A DNA stretch of 64,000 nucleotides from Microcebus murinus (Eukaryota; Chordata; Mammalia; Primates; Cheirogaleidae): positions 18,674,001 through 18,738,000 of the forward strand of contig NC_134129.1 of the NCBI RefSeq assembly GCF_040939455.1. The letters are read 5' to 3'. The position numbers and the translations under genes were made by a program. Positions 33,880-45,440 of this stretch are shown one piece after another. Positions within the stretch are counted from its first letter, which is position 1, and the number at the start of each line of letters is the position of its first letter. Under the pieces are notes generated by a model. That model saw nothing but the letters and a program-made list of their open reading frames with translations, was not told the DNA's origin and did not search any database.

Positions 33880-35220
33880 TCTTAGGATGTTTAGAGAAAC
33901 ATTTGGTTTGCTAACTTTGCTGTTATAAACAATGTTGTAACATACAGCTTTGTGCATACTGTTTTGTGTCGGTGTCTAGTTAGACCTGAAGGCAAAAACT
34001 GGGTGCATTTGTAATTTTGATAAATGGTTTCAAATTGTCCTGTATTTATATTACACTGTCACACACATTCCCAGCAGCAGGGTATAATAATGTCCATTCC
34101 ATTACATCCTCATCAATAGCATGTATTTTGAGATTTTTGAGTCTTTACCAATCTATTAGGGGAAAAAAAGACTTGACTTTTATTTTTCTTATTATGATTG
34201 AGAGTTTTTTCATATTTAAGAATCACTCATTTCCATTTTTATGAATTATCAATTCATATACTTTGCTCATTTTTCTTTTGAGGGATTGTCTTGAAGGTTT
34301 TGCAGACTTGCACTGCCCAGTGTATTAATTGCCAGCATTTTTCTCAGTTTGTGATGCTATTTATCCTTTGATATTATTCCTGTAGAGTTTTGCCCTTCAT
34401 GATTTTTGAAATGTAGTTAAGTTTTATTTCTGTTTTTCTGTTTATGGTAAACAGAATGGCTTCTAGGTGAGATTATATAAAAAATATTTTCCATGATTTC
34501 TTTTAGTAATATGCACATTCTTCATATTCTATATTTAAATATTTAATCTATTGAGAATGTATACTGCTAGATTGATAAGGCAGTCAAAAGTCAAGATAAA
34601 GAAGAAAAGCGTTGGAGAATAGAGTAAAATGCTTGCAAAGAAAGTTGGATAAAAGCAGTAAATCTTTTTCCTAAATGACAACTTAGTTGTCTGTTACTGA
34701 AATACTGATTTTTTACATGAATTTTCAGTGCCTATACTCATTCCAAATATGATGAAGTTTTATTTTCAGAGGTTTTTTTTTTTTTTTATGCTACTGGCAT
34801 TATATCTTCATGCTTAGCACTATCCTGGTTTAGTTATTGTAGGTGGAAGGTATGTTTCAACATTTGAGAGAGTATTGTTCCCATATTTCTTTTCTTGTCT
34901 TTTTTCATAAATTCCACAGCTTTTCACGCTTGCTTGTTTTACCATCTGAACTGTAGTATCAGCATATCTGGTTCTCCAAAACAAAACAAAACTTGTTGAC
35001 ATTTTAATTGGGATCATATTATATTTAGACTTAGACTTAGGAATAATTGTCATCTTTATGATGAGTGTTTCTAAGAATATGTATATCTCTATTTTCATTT
35101 TATTTTTTATCTTTCAGTAGTTTTAAAGTTTTCTTCATAAGGAACTTACATATGTCTTGTGAGGATTTTGCTGTTTTTTGCTTGATTGCTTTCTTATTTA
35201 TTTTAGTTGTTCAACCAGCT
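33880..35220 (-). repeat. old L1 ORF2 fragments, antisense
   Basis: Plus strand shows decayed complements of ORF2 and 3' regions: 'ttataaacaatgttgtaaca' (33925), 'acacattcccagcagcaggg' (34062), 'ggcagtcaaaagtc' area near 34580, and 'aattgtcatctttatgatga' (35045) through 'catatgtcttgtgaggattt' (35150). More than one insertion may be joined here. Frames are destroyed. Confidence 0.65.
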
Positions 35221-37639
35221 CTCCTTTTTCATCCTCTCTCTGTTCTTGCTTAATCAGTCCTATGGTTTATAGCTACATCTTGAAATTCTTTTTTTGAACT
35301 GAATCTTTATCTTTAAACTTCAGAATTTTCATGGAATTCCAATTTGCTCACCCAGCAACGTTCTCTACAACCCACCATATCTTCAACATTCTTTTGCACA
35401 CTGCTCTTTTTTTTTGAAGTTGTTATCTCTAAAGATTAATATCACACAGACTGAAGTTTCTTACAATTCACTTATTCTTTCATCCTTTTTCATATGATTT
35501 CTACTCTCACAGCTGTTGAAGTCACACTATTTTAAAGTGATGTAATGGTCTCATAGTCATCAGTTCCCATGGACTTTTCTCTCTATTCATCCTCCTTGCC
35601 CCACTCTTGATGATTTGATATACTGCTTATTGCCTTTGCTTTCTTAAAGTTCTTCCTTTAGGCCTAGTGACACTAAATTTCTCTGAGTCTTATTTCCCCT
35701 TCTGAGTCTTGCTTCAAAAATGTATGACTTCTAGTAACCTGTATTTGGACTATACTCTTTCTGTACTTTCTCCTTTGGAATGTCACATTTCCTGTTGAGT
35801 TTATTTAATCATATACCTTACAAGTTTGTCTCCATTTCTTCTTATCTCCTTCTAGTTACATTCTCTTCTGTGGTGAGCCATCCATCAAAGATACATGATC
35901 CCATTTAAATTGTGGAGTTGATACCAGGACATAGCTGCTCAGCCAGTTATCTCAGTTTTTACCTTCGTCTTGCACTTAGGTGTAGCTATGTAACTAGTTC
36001 TTGCTAATAGATTGGGAATAGAAACGATGTACGACATTTTTAGTTCAACATGGTTAGGAATTCGGTATGCCCTTCACACTTTCTCCTCCTGTCTGCTGAC
36101 TGTATATTAATGTCCAGTCAAACTTTGAAAGCCATATGTTAAAGATGGCAGAGACTTTCAGCCAAGGTTTCTAAATCACCGTGGAGCAGGCTCCCTTCTT
36201 CCACTTGCCACGTTCTTACAGGACTTACATGAGCAAGAAATAAGCATTCATTGTGTTGAGCCACTTAGATTTTAAGGGTTTTCTATTATTGCAGCTAGCA
36301 TTATTACCTTAACTAATAAATACAATTGCTCTTTGAACATTTTCCTTTAAAGGTTTGGTAGATACTTCAAACTCATTATGTCCCAAATGCATTTTTTTTT
36401 TATCTTTTGCTAAACCTGATCTCCCCTTCTCTTTTTCTGTTAATGAATATTATACAATATACTGCTAGTCACCCAGATTAAAATGATCGATAATTTTAAC
36501 TTTTTATTTCATATCATTCTCACCTAATTACTTTCCATTTCCTAGAAAATCTTTCTATCTACGTAATTTTTCTCCATTTTCACAGCATCTACCCTATTTC
36601 AGGCTTTCGTTTTCTCTTAATTGGACAGTTGCCATAAGTTTATAACCAATCTCCCTATTTCATTTTCACACTCTTTCCATGCATCTGATTATTTGACAAT
36701 ATCCCATTACCTTTTACTCAAACCGTATGTAACAAAGTTCAAATTCTTTAGCTAATTCTTTCCTTCTTTAGCAAATTCTTTCCTTCAAAATAATTTTGCT
36801 GCAGCTCAAATGTTATTTCTTCCACAAAGTTTCTCTAATTCCCTTCTTTAGTAATAAATAATTGCTTCATCCTCTGATGAAGTGTCGTTAGACGGGGTGT
36901 CATTTATGACACGTTGCTTTTCTTATAGCTGTTCATGTGTGTCTTCTCTTTCCCACCAGAGGAAGAGCTTCATGGTGACATCTTTTAAAAAAAAACTGTT
37001 ATTAATAGAATCTTACCTGAAAAAATTACCCATGAAAATAAGAAAGTATATCACCAGTTTTTGCCAAAGAATAAAAGTGGGTGCAAGGTGAAGTAGAAAA
37101 TAGACTTTCAAAGAATTTCTAAATAGATTATTGTTGGACAATAGAAAACATACTTCACAGTCACCAACTAATTGTTATGAAATGAGAGACATTATTACTT
37201 CATAATGTTCAAGTAAAGTGAATCATGATTCTTGACATATTTTTCAATTTAAAACAAGATGGGCAGTATGACATTCACCATGAAAAATAAATACATTCTT
37301 TTTAGAGGGGAAAAAATGATGATGAAATCAGTCTTTGATGTTTCCCAAGGAATGCCATATTCATTTTGATATGCAGAAAGACAGTAATCTAAAATACATG
37401 CTTAGAATACTACTGTTGTCTTCATTGCTGTCATTTGAGAAGTGAGTATAATAGCTCCTATACAAGGATATTGACTCAACATTACAAAAGTGCTAAGAAG
37501 CATGAACATACATTTTTTATTTTATATGCAGAGTGAATTTACTTATCTGTTACCAATCTGTACAAGGCTTCTCCCCTTTTAGTTTTCTATAATTACCTTT
37601 TGACTTGATTTCGCATCTTCACTGTAATTCCTCTCCACC
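35221..37639. other. unassigned sequence with possible LTR-type fragment
   Basis: 35860-36330 reads like an old LTR or MER repeat ('gtagctatgtaactagttct' at 35980 and 'gagccacttagattttaagg' at 36259), not assignable by eye. The rest is AT-rich. No gene found. Confidence 0.4.
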
Positions 37640-38060
37640 CATACCCATCAGTGAGAGTTTGAACTAAACATATCTTTGAAGACTATATAAGGTCACTCCG
37701 TATATGTATGTATTCCCATGTTTTAATTTACATAAATCATATTGAATTATATTATTCAGTTTAATAGGTTTCTTACTCAATATTTTTCTTATGATTTATT
37801 AATTTTACTCTATATGTCTCTTTTTATTCTTTTGACTATTGCCTAGAATTCCATCTTATGCATATACCACATTTATCTCTTGATTGGCACCTGTTATTAC
37901 CAGAAGAAGGTTTTGTAGGTCACATGCACATATAATTTTACTAAGTACTTCCTGACTGCTTCGCAGAATGACAGAATCAATTTACAGGCCTGCCAGCAAA
38001 ACCCAGCAGCTTAATTTCACCATTATACTTACTAACATCTGATGTTATCCAACTTTCTTA
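37640..38060 (-). repeat. old L1/HAL1-like fragment, antisense
   Basis: Weak complement of a LINE ORF2 end: 'ttttgactattgcctagaat' (37831), 'gcagaatgacagaatcaatt' (37964), 'acaggcctgccagcaaaacc' (37984). Strongly diverged. Confidence 0.45.
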
Positions 38061-39245
38061 TTTTTGTTAATTTGGAAACTGGTAATTTGAAATTTGTACT
38101 ATTTAAGTAGAGGTTGAAATTTTCCTCCATTATTTCCTGAAGTAGATTTTCCATTCTTTTTTCCTCATCTCCCTCAGGGATACCTATACCTATGATTCTT
38201 GTGTTTTGGCTTTTACATATCCTATAGTTCTCAAATATTTTGTTCATGTATCTTGATTCTTTTTATTTTGGAATGGCTGGGTTAATTAAAAAACCTTGTC
38301 TTCAACCTTTTAAATTTTTTCTCTTGCTTGGTTTAATCTGCTGTTAAGACTTTCCACTATATTTTGAAGTTCCTTAAATGACTCTATGATTCATAAAGTT
38401 CTGTTTTTTTATTTATCTTTTTAGTGAATTTTTCATACTTGTCCTGAATTATTATTATTATTATTATTAATATTTTTGGTTTCCTTATGTTGGTTTTCAA
38501 CTTTCTCACCAATCCCCTTGAGCTTACTTGTGATCCATAGTTTGAATTCCATATCTGACATTTCAAAAATTTCCTTTTGGTTGGAATCCATTGTTGGAGA
38601 CTTAGTGTGATCCTTTGGTGGTGCTGAGAGAACCTGTTTTGTTTTTTATGTTGCCAGTGTTCTTATACTGGTTCCTTCTCATGTAGAACCACTTTCCTCA
38701 GCTCAAAAGAGAGCTTTGTGTTTCATCTGTTCCACACTGTTCAGAACTGTGCTTCCCAGTGTAGAGAGGGAGAGGTACGTTGCCTTTTGGATCACACAGG
38801 TAAGTACCCACTGTGGTGTTGCTGGCAATTTGGGTCAGTTGGGCCTCAGACCCCTGGGGGAGTGTTAAGTGCCAGCAGTGGTGGAATAAGTTAGGTAATC
38901 TCCAGATCCAGACGCCCGGATGGTGTGCTTGAGTCCTAGGGGAATCAGACTGTGGCTGGCAAACTTGCCTCCCTGATTTTTAAGCCCTGGCTGTTATAGG
39001 GTGGGGTGGGGTGACCTCTTGCTCCAGAGGAATGTTCAGGCAGGAAAAGGGAGGATGTACTGTGAGCCTGAGATAGGAGTGGCTGATCCCTGTTGATGAG
39101 ATTAGCTGAGTAGGTAGCTGTGGGAAGCACATACCACTCACACCTGCCTCTCTTGACAGTGAAAAATGGTCCCTGTCCTTCAGGGACATAAGAGCACCCA
39201 GACTCCCAGGTTCCATTCTGACCTAGCTGCATCAGTGGTGTTGGG
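38061..39245 (-). repeat. L1 ORF1 start and 5'UTR, antisense
   Basis: On the minus strand a 5'UTR (about 39245 down to 38600) leads into ORF1. A start-like ATG sits in 'atggattccaaccaaaagga' (complement near 38590). Two frame-broken ORF1 pieces follow. 38384-38566 is lysine-rich coiled-coil type. 38032-38247 contains 'IIGIGIPEGDEEKRMENLL', the well-known start of the RNA-recognition part of ORF1p. An (ATT)n run (38448-38469) has expanded inside the coiled-coil region. The 5'UTR is GC-richer, as usual for L1 promoters. ORF2 is missing to the left of 38061. Confidence 0.75.
38448..38469. repeat. (ATT)n microsatellite
   Basis: Seven ATT units inside the decayed L1 ORF1. Confidence 0.9.
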
Positions 39246-39300
39246 GGCAGATGAGCCCACTATGTGCAGGGTACCTTACTGGCTACGGCCTGTGGCTCCA

Positions 39301-39852
39301 TCAGGAGAGGTGTGGTTGTGTCAGGTACTTGCTGCCAGGTTGGGTAGAATCTTTCCAGAAGAGGCAGCTTGGGCCCTGTCTGTTCATATGAGTAACACAA
39401 ATGGGAAAGGGGTCCCAGGCCACATTACTAAGGTAAGTGTATATGGTCCCGGATGGTACTGGTTGTGAGGGCTTGGGGAAAGGCAGATCCATTGTATTTT
39501 TTTTAACCATCTGAGTGTGGGTGCGGGTGCCCCAAGTATGTGAGGGGATGGAATGTTGCTCGATAGTAGGAGAGAGATTTCCCTGTGTTTCCCATGTTAT
39601 TGGTTGAGTAAAGCCCCATGATTTAGTAGACAGGTATATCCAGCAGGTTTGTTTGAGCCTTAGGGTATCTATGGTTTGGTTTGCCAGGGCAAAAGGTGTC
39701 TTGCCCGTGGGTAAACAGTTTGTTCTACTTATCTGAAGAAAAGTCCACTTGAACAGGTGCCAGAGATCCTCCAAGGGAGGACACAGTATTTGCCTCCACG
39801 TGGGAGTCCTCCCAGCGTGAGGGCCAGGTGAGTTTCCTTTTAGTCTTTCCAC
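39301..39852 (-). pseudogene. ERV env surface-subunit fragment
   Basis: The longest ORF of the window, 183 residues. Its ATG overlaps the end of pol in another frame, as expected for env. The early part has the 'WRQILCPPLEDLWHLFKWTF' stretch, where a leader would lie. It is not a clean signal peptide. Further on, 'CWIYLSTKSWGFTQPI' matches the place of the surface-subunit CxxC motif. The second cysteine has been replaced by tyrosine. The frame ends at 39301. The rest of the surface subunit and all of the membrane subunit (furin site, fusion peptide, membrane span) are absent. It is a decayed fragment with no expected product. Confidence 0.7.
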
Positions 39853-40664
39853 AGCTTCACCTGAGAGTGATAGATCCCTGGAACTTTAATAGCAGTTGAG
39901 GTAGAAAGTAAGACTGGATAAGGAACTTTCTGTACTGGGGTTAGCTGGGATGTGGGGGACCCATCCTTCCACTCTTTGATGAGTACTAAGTCCCCTGGCT
40001 GACAGAAAGGGCTGTGGGAAGAAGGATCTCTAAGAAGTAGCTTGCTTTCCTGTAATGTCTGCAAGAACTAAGCTACTTGAAGGGTGTGTTGGTGTCCAGC
40101 CATTTCCTGAAAATCAAAATGTGAAGTGATCAGAGAAGAAGGTCAGCCATACAACATTTCAAAAGGACTCAAAGAAAAGGGGCTTTAGCTACAATGCATA
40201 AACTCAAAAGAGCAACTGGAAAAAGTTGTAACTAACTGAGTACAGTCTCTAGGTCACCTTGCGGAGGGTGAACTTGAGGTTCTGGTTAATACATGCCACC
40301 TGACCTAATGACTGAGGCCTCTGGGTGCATTGCACATAGTAAGAGATCTGAAGCGACCTAGAGACTCACTGAATTACATGTGAAGCAAAGTCAGGACTGT
40401 TGTCACTCTCTAAGGACTCGGGGAGGCCAAAACGAGGTATGGTGTCCTCCAGAAGTCTTCAGAAAACGTAAGCGGCCTTTCAGTCCTGCAAGGGAGAGCT
40501 TCAAACCAACAAGCAAAAGTGCAAACAAACACTAGTAAGTACTTGAATCCTCTGTAGGGAGACATTTGGGTGAAATCAGTCCTCACAGGGTAGTCTCTTT
40601 TCGTTGGGCAAGCATGAAATAAGTTTTTGAGGAAGGACAAGATAGGTTTACAGAGCAAGAGCAA
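39840..40664 (-). pseudogene. ERV integrase pseudogene
   Basis: Integrase joins viral DNA to the host genome. The piece at 40410-40664 has 'DFTQMSPYRGFKYLLVFV', the first catalytic aspartate region of class I integrases, after a damaged zinc-finger part. A second block with 'SDNSPDFASHV' (near 40370-40405, other frame) carries the second aspartate. Stops and frameshifts interrupt the catalytic core before 40064. The piece 39840-40064 has 'QPGDLVLIKEWKDGSP' and ends 'IYHSQVKLWKD', the typical C-terminal DNA-binding domain of gammaretroviral integrase. The lesions rule out activity. Confidence 0.8.
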
Positions 40665-40915
40665 GATACATTAGCCATAGATGATCAATGGACCCCCTGT
40701 TGTAACAAGAGGGCCCTGATTATGGTCTGGGGTCCTGTTTTATATTGTCTGAATTGGGCCCTCCTCGTGGTTTATATGCCACCACTGAACCACTTGGATG
40801 GACAGTTAATGACATGATAATTAGTCTTAGGTTATTCTAGGTCACTTTCCAAATCCTGTTGTTCCTGGGCTGCCAGGACTGTGGGCTCTGGGATTCCTTG
40901 CAGTGTTTTGCAAAC

Positions 40916-41110
40916 TAGCAGGGGGTTCCTTTTTTTCCCAGGCATGGCCGTTGCTTGGGGCAGGCTTAAGGTGGGGGAGCACTAAGATGGGGTGCCCACC
41001 CTTCTTCTTCCCAGGTGGGGCAATTGCTCAAGGCAGCACCAAGGCAAGGCACCCACTTTTGTCCCTAGGAGAGTCTTGGAGGTCCGTTGCTATCTACCTG
41101 ACACTTTCCT
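40916..41110 (-). other. GC-rich sequence, possibly L1 5'UTR
   Basis: GC-rich block ('gggtgcccacccttcttctt', 'caaggcaaggcacccacttt') next to the ERV. Its style resembles the antisense L1 5'UTR on the other side of the ERV (38600-39245), which would make the ERV an insertion in that L1. This is an inference from style, not an alignment. Confidence 0.35.
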
Positions 41111-42479
41111 CTTGTTTTATTGAGTTTCTACCAGTTCATTTAGGCCACAGTTTGTTTTGCTTTTGTTTTTAACCTTCTTCCTGCAGATAAAGACCTGTGT
41201 TCTATAGGATAAATAGTGATGATGTGTCTGGATAGAATTTTAGAAGTGGCTACTGTTTTAGAAGAATCTTTCCAGGATTTTCACTGATCTTTCCAGTTAG
41301 CGTCTGGTGGGTTTCCTAGAGCCAGAGCCTGTAAAGCATGAGCACATCTATGTCTGTCAGCCCGCAGGGTCTTCACACTCAGCCTTTAGAAAATTTAAAG
41401 ATATTTCTAGTTGAATCTTTTTACCAGCTTTTATGGGATATGGTATTACATGTACCAGGTAGGAAATGCCCTTTCTGGTTCTCCCTGTACGTACCTCTTT
41501 CTCTCCAGATTTAGGTTAGTTGTTTATATTTAGACTTCAGTTTTCTGATGGGTTTAACAACATTGTTAATTTATGTTTGTCCTATTTTGTTTTTATTATC
41601 TAAAGGTTGGAGTGAGATCTTGCTCTTTTATCTCTGAACTGTTGTTTTTAGTGTACTGGCATATTCAGTTATCTAATAATTTATGTTTGTACTCATGAAT
41701 ATTCTTCTTATCCTATTTTAGAATCTAGGCTATACTAAGCCCATGAACTAAGTCGGGTAGTATCATTTTTCTAAAAAAAGAATTTGTAGGAGATTAATAT
41801 ATGTTCTTTGAAACTTGATAAAGTTTTCAAAACATGTAAATCTTTTTGTTTTGGTAAGGGAAGGCAATTTTTTAAAATATAATTTAATTTTTTTGCCTAG
41901 TTAATTTTTCTATTTCTGTGCCAATTTTGCATGGTACTATTGTTTTCCTGCCTGTGACAGTGAGTGGGCAAACATTCATCCAGGTCATATAAGAGAGAGA
42001 AAAATACACAAATAGGTACTTCTTCCCTGCCCCCAGAGCCCTCTCTGCACCTGTACCTGCTCTATATTATCTTTTGTCTCCTCAAGGTTTTCTCATAGTT
42101 TTTATGTCATATTCTGGGCTCTTTTAGTTACAGTTTCTCACTTGGAGGACATAGGCCATGTTGGTTTTGTGGAAGAGATCTAGTTCATGTTTGTGGCCTC
42201 TCCTGAAGAAACATGTTTGTGGGTTCTCCTCAGTATATTCTATTGAAAACAATTGATTAACTTGAGTACCTAAATTTTATTAAACATTTGGCAGTTATTT
42301 TGGCAATGCAAGAGACAGTATGACATGATTTTTGTTTCCTAGGCTTAGATTATATTGTAGTTAATCAGCAGAGACTCGTTAATATTTCATTATAATCGTT
42401 AGTGTTTAGCATTTGATAATATTTGTGACAATGATTATTACTCAACTTATGCATTTGAATAATTATACTTGAGAGTTTA
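41111..42479. other. unassigned sequence
   Basis: No gene recognised. T-rich on the plus strand and may be further old antisense L1, but no landmark is clear. Confidence 0.4.
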
Positions 42480-42650
42480 TACTGTTTTCACTATTAATCC
42501 TATTTTCTCTTTCCTACCTGTGTAGATAGCTACTGTCAACCACATATTGAAGATAAGGGAATTTAATGCCCAGAGGGATTAAATGATCTGTTTAATATAA
42601 AGAGTGAATGGTAGAGTTCCATCATATTCTTGATCTAGTTCTTGTATTGT
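42480..42650 (-). repeat. MIR SINE, antisense
   Basis: Plus strand: 'tattgaagataagggaattt' (42545), 'gcccagagggattaaatgat' (42569). Diverged, with the middle kept best. Confidence 0.55.
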
Positions 42651-45219
42651 TACTAAACACACTACTACTACATGGCATCAGCGCTTCTTTGCTTATTATA
42701 TTGTGTACTAATTTCTGTTATTTCAACTCAAGCATAAAGCTGTAACACATAGAGTCAAATATATTTAAGGTTAGTTTGGAATTCACTGAAAACTTCAAAA
42801 AATGTTGTGGCCAGATAGAGTTCATGTTTTGTTCTGGAAAAGTAATTTCACTCAAAAGGAATTATCTGTGCTATTTAACAATGTTTTCTTTGATGAGAGT
42901 GACAGAATTCTCTCTGGTGTATCTTTCAAAGTGACTCTCATGGCTTTTACCTCATGATTTCCTATTGAATTTATGTGACACCTTGTTAAAAATAATTAAT
43001 TGAAAATGCATATTAGAGTTGAATTCAGAGGAGAAGAGCTTCAACTAAAACAATCAGTGGTTTTTAAAGAAGCAAAATCATTATCTGGAATTGGTTGTGG
43101 CAAAAAAGTAAAAAATAAAGAAGCAAGATCAGCATAGGGCAATGGATCTAACTTTAGTATATATACAACCCACATGAAAAACAAGTTAAAATTCATATTC
43201 CCAGGCTTCAACTGTAGTAACTCTGGTTGACTTTCTGTGATGGACTATTGAATCTAAATTTTTAATTCTTACCTTAGAGTAGACTACTTTTTCAGAGACA
43301 CTACTTGACTGCCATAATATCTTAGTTAAAAACAGGACTTCAGATTAAATAGAAAGTTACTTTAGTCTGAGTACTTAGCATGTCAGCTTTGAAGAAGTGA
43401 TGTAGTTGCTTGTTAGAATGAGGGCAGTTGATTGAAACCTTTGGAATATGATCCTAATTAGCATAAGTCCTTATTTGGGACTGGAGTAGGATTCTCTGCT
43501 TTGCTTTAACATTTAACCATAGTTTGTAATTTTTATTTGTTTGTTTCTTTTATCGATTTCCATACCTCTGGACTGAAAGCTCCCTGAAAGTGGAGTATTA
43601 TTTTGTGGCTCTGCCTCTAGCCTTAGTACGGATGGTTAATACACATCTGTAGGAAGAATGAATGAGGTGTGACCCTGAAGTGGTAGCACAACAGGGTTTT
43701 TGATGAATGAGGGTGAATTAGGAAGTTTTCCAAATCAAATTTACCCTCATTTCATGAATTTTTTCTGTGAGAAGTGGTTATTTAATAGTCTGTATTATGC
43801 AAAAAGAAAAATCTATCACTTGTCAGCCAAGAGAAGCTAACATGATTTTTAAAAAAGGCTTTGTTTTAAAGAGGGCAGAATTTGAGGTGCTTGTGACTAT
43901 GCTACAGTGACTCTGAAAACATTTTATTCATTTATTGAGTCATTCATTAAAAAATAGTTATTGAGTTCTTGTAATATATGAAGCACCAGATATACTGAAA
44001 TATGTAGAAAGAAAGGTCCTTTCATTCTTGAATCTTACAGTATTGGGGGAAGAAATACAACAAAATGAGTAATCAAAACAAAGTGTGTGCTATCTGCAAC
44101 ACTGACATGTCTGAAGTGGTTGGCACAGAACAGAGTCTCTGTGTTTGTGGAGCAGGTAAAACTGATGTGTCATCTGTTGTCCATGTCATAGAGACGACCA
44201 CTCATATGTGTGTGGCATGCCAGAGAACACAAACCATAGTGACGAGCACATTCCTGTTTACTTATTTGTTTTTCCATTACATTGAAGGATGCTTGAGGTC
44301 CAGGAATCTGTCTTCTATGCTCATGTGTTCTTTACAAAGTTCCCTGCTATACTTTGAACAGTGGACCTCCAGTATAAGTCATTGACAAACTGTCCCTTCC
44401 CATATTCTGCTGGATGTGCAAAAGATTAATAAGACAGCACATTCAATAAAGGTCACTGAGTGCATAAAAGGGCATTGAAATATTGACAATTGATATATAA
44501 TTTTTCCCTTTACCCATTCGCATTTGTCCGACCATTCTGGATGTTTTCAAACAGTACATCCTGGTGCAGATGCCAGTGCTGCACTTACCCTTTGTAATGT
44601 GCATAATAAGACTCACTGGAAACCTCTGTGTAGTATTTTCGGCAAAAAAAAACCTCTTTTTTGCAATTTTGAATGTGTCTGAAATTTAAATTTCTAATCA
44701 GTTTCTTTTCTGTGTTCTGCTGAGAAATGCGTAGGTTCAAAGATTTATTCAAACATCTCATATACAAAGCAAGTTCTGAAGCTGAGGAAAAAACATGTTT
44801 GAAGAGGGTCTCAGTAGGGTGACCCTCCAACTCTTCTCAATAACAAAACTCTAATCTACTGGGATGATTAGGGAATCTGGCCTCTTTCAGCTGCCCCAGT
44901 TTGAGGCTTTATCCCCATCTTCTGGCTTTCTTTAAATTTCATTGAGCCTGACTCTGCAACCAGACTATAAGTCTTTTCCGGCTATGTTTGCTTTAACTTT
45001 ATCATGTTTCCTGAAGAGGAGAAAGTATTTGAGAAAGTTGATATGTTAATACTTTGTGACCTAGGATTATGCCTTGATTTGGTAATTATTCAGAATGTTT
45101 AAAGCATAGAGTTAGAAAACAAATTAAAGTTGCCCAATTAAAAAATTGTCAGATCAAAGTTTTGATAAAGAGTACAGTAAAAATGTCAGTATTCAGACCA
45201 TACTTGAGTTTATCCAATG
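42651..45219. other. unassigned sequence with L2 fragments
   Basis: 43560-43670 resembles a sense L2/MIR-type end ('tggactgaaagctccctgaa'). 43920-44045 resembles an antisense L2 ('ttcatttattgagtcattca', 'gttattgagttcttgtaata'). The ORF 44065-44385 (106 residues, cysteine-rich N-terminal part with CxxC pairs) begins inside that repeat end and is unsupported. No gene found. Confidence 0.45.
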
Positions 45220-45440
45220 TGTTATAGTGGAGAAGACTTAGACTTGGGGGACTGATGGGCTGAAATGTGAACCCTGGCTTAGCTATTGACCCTTGTAGCT
45301 GTACTTCAATCCTCAAAGCCTCAATTTTCTCATCCATAGAAAGGGAATAATGATTCTATCTATATCATAAATTGTTATAATGGAATAAAATTTATGCAAA
45401 TGACTTAGAAAGCCTGGCTCAGTAAACATTTAATAACTTT
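45220..45440 (+). repeat. MIR SINE
   Basis: Sense MIR, nearly full length: 'gtgaaccctggcttagctat' (45268), 'cctcaattttctcatccata' (45319), 'aggg aataatgattctatc' (45342), and the 3' part 'gcctggctcagtaaacattt' (45412). Confidence 0.8.

Larger units (their letters stand above)
39250..40915 (-). mobile_element. class I endogenous retrovirus fragment (integrase to env)
   Basis: Minus-strand piece of a gammaretrovirus-like provirus. Reading from 40915 down it holds the end of the RNase H/integrase region, a decayed integrase, the integrase C-terminal domain and the first part of env. The end of the pol frame (39840) overlaps the env ATG (39852) by about 13 nt in another frame, the arrangement usual in gammaretroviruses. 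No LTR, primer-binding site, gag or protease is visible. Both borders meet sequence that resembles an antisense L1 5' region. The exact borders are uncertain by some tens of bases. Confidence 0.75.

Noticed and set aside
38945..39232. Two minus-strand ORFs of 78 and 95 residues
   Set aside because: They overlap in different frames in the GC-rich 5'UTR of an antisense L1.
44065..44385. 106-residue ORF with several CxxC pairs
   Set aside because: The cysteines are not in a zinc-finger spacing I know, the C-terminal half is generic hydrophobic sequence, and the start lies at the end of an L2-like repeat.
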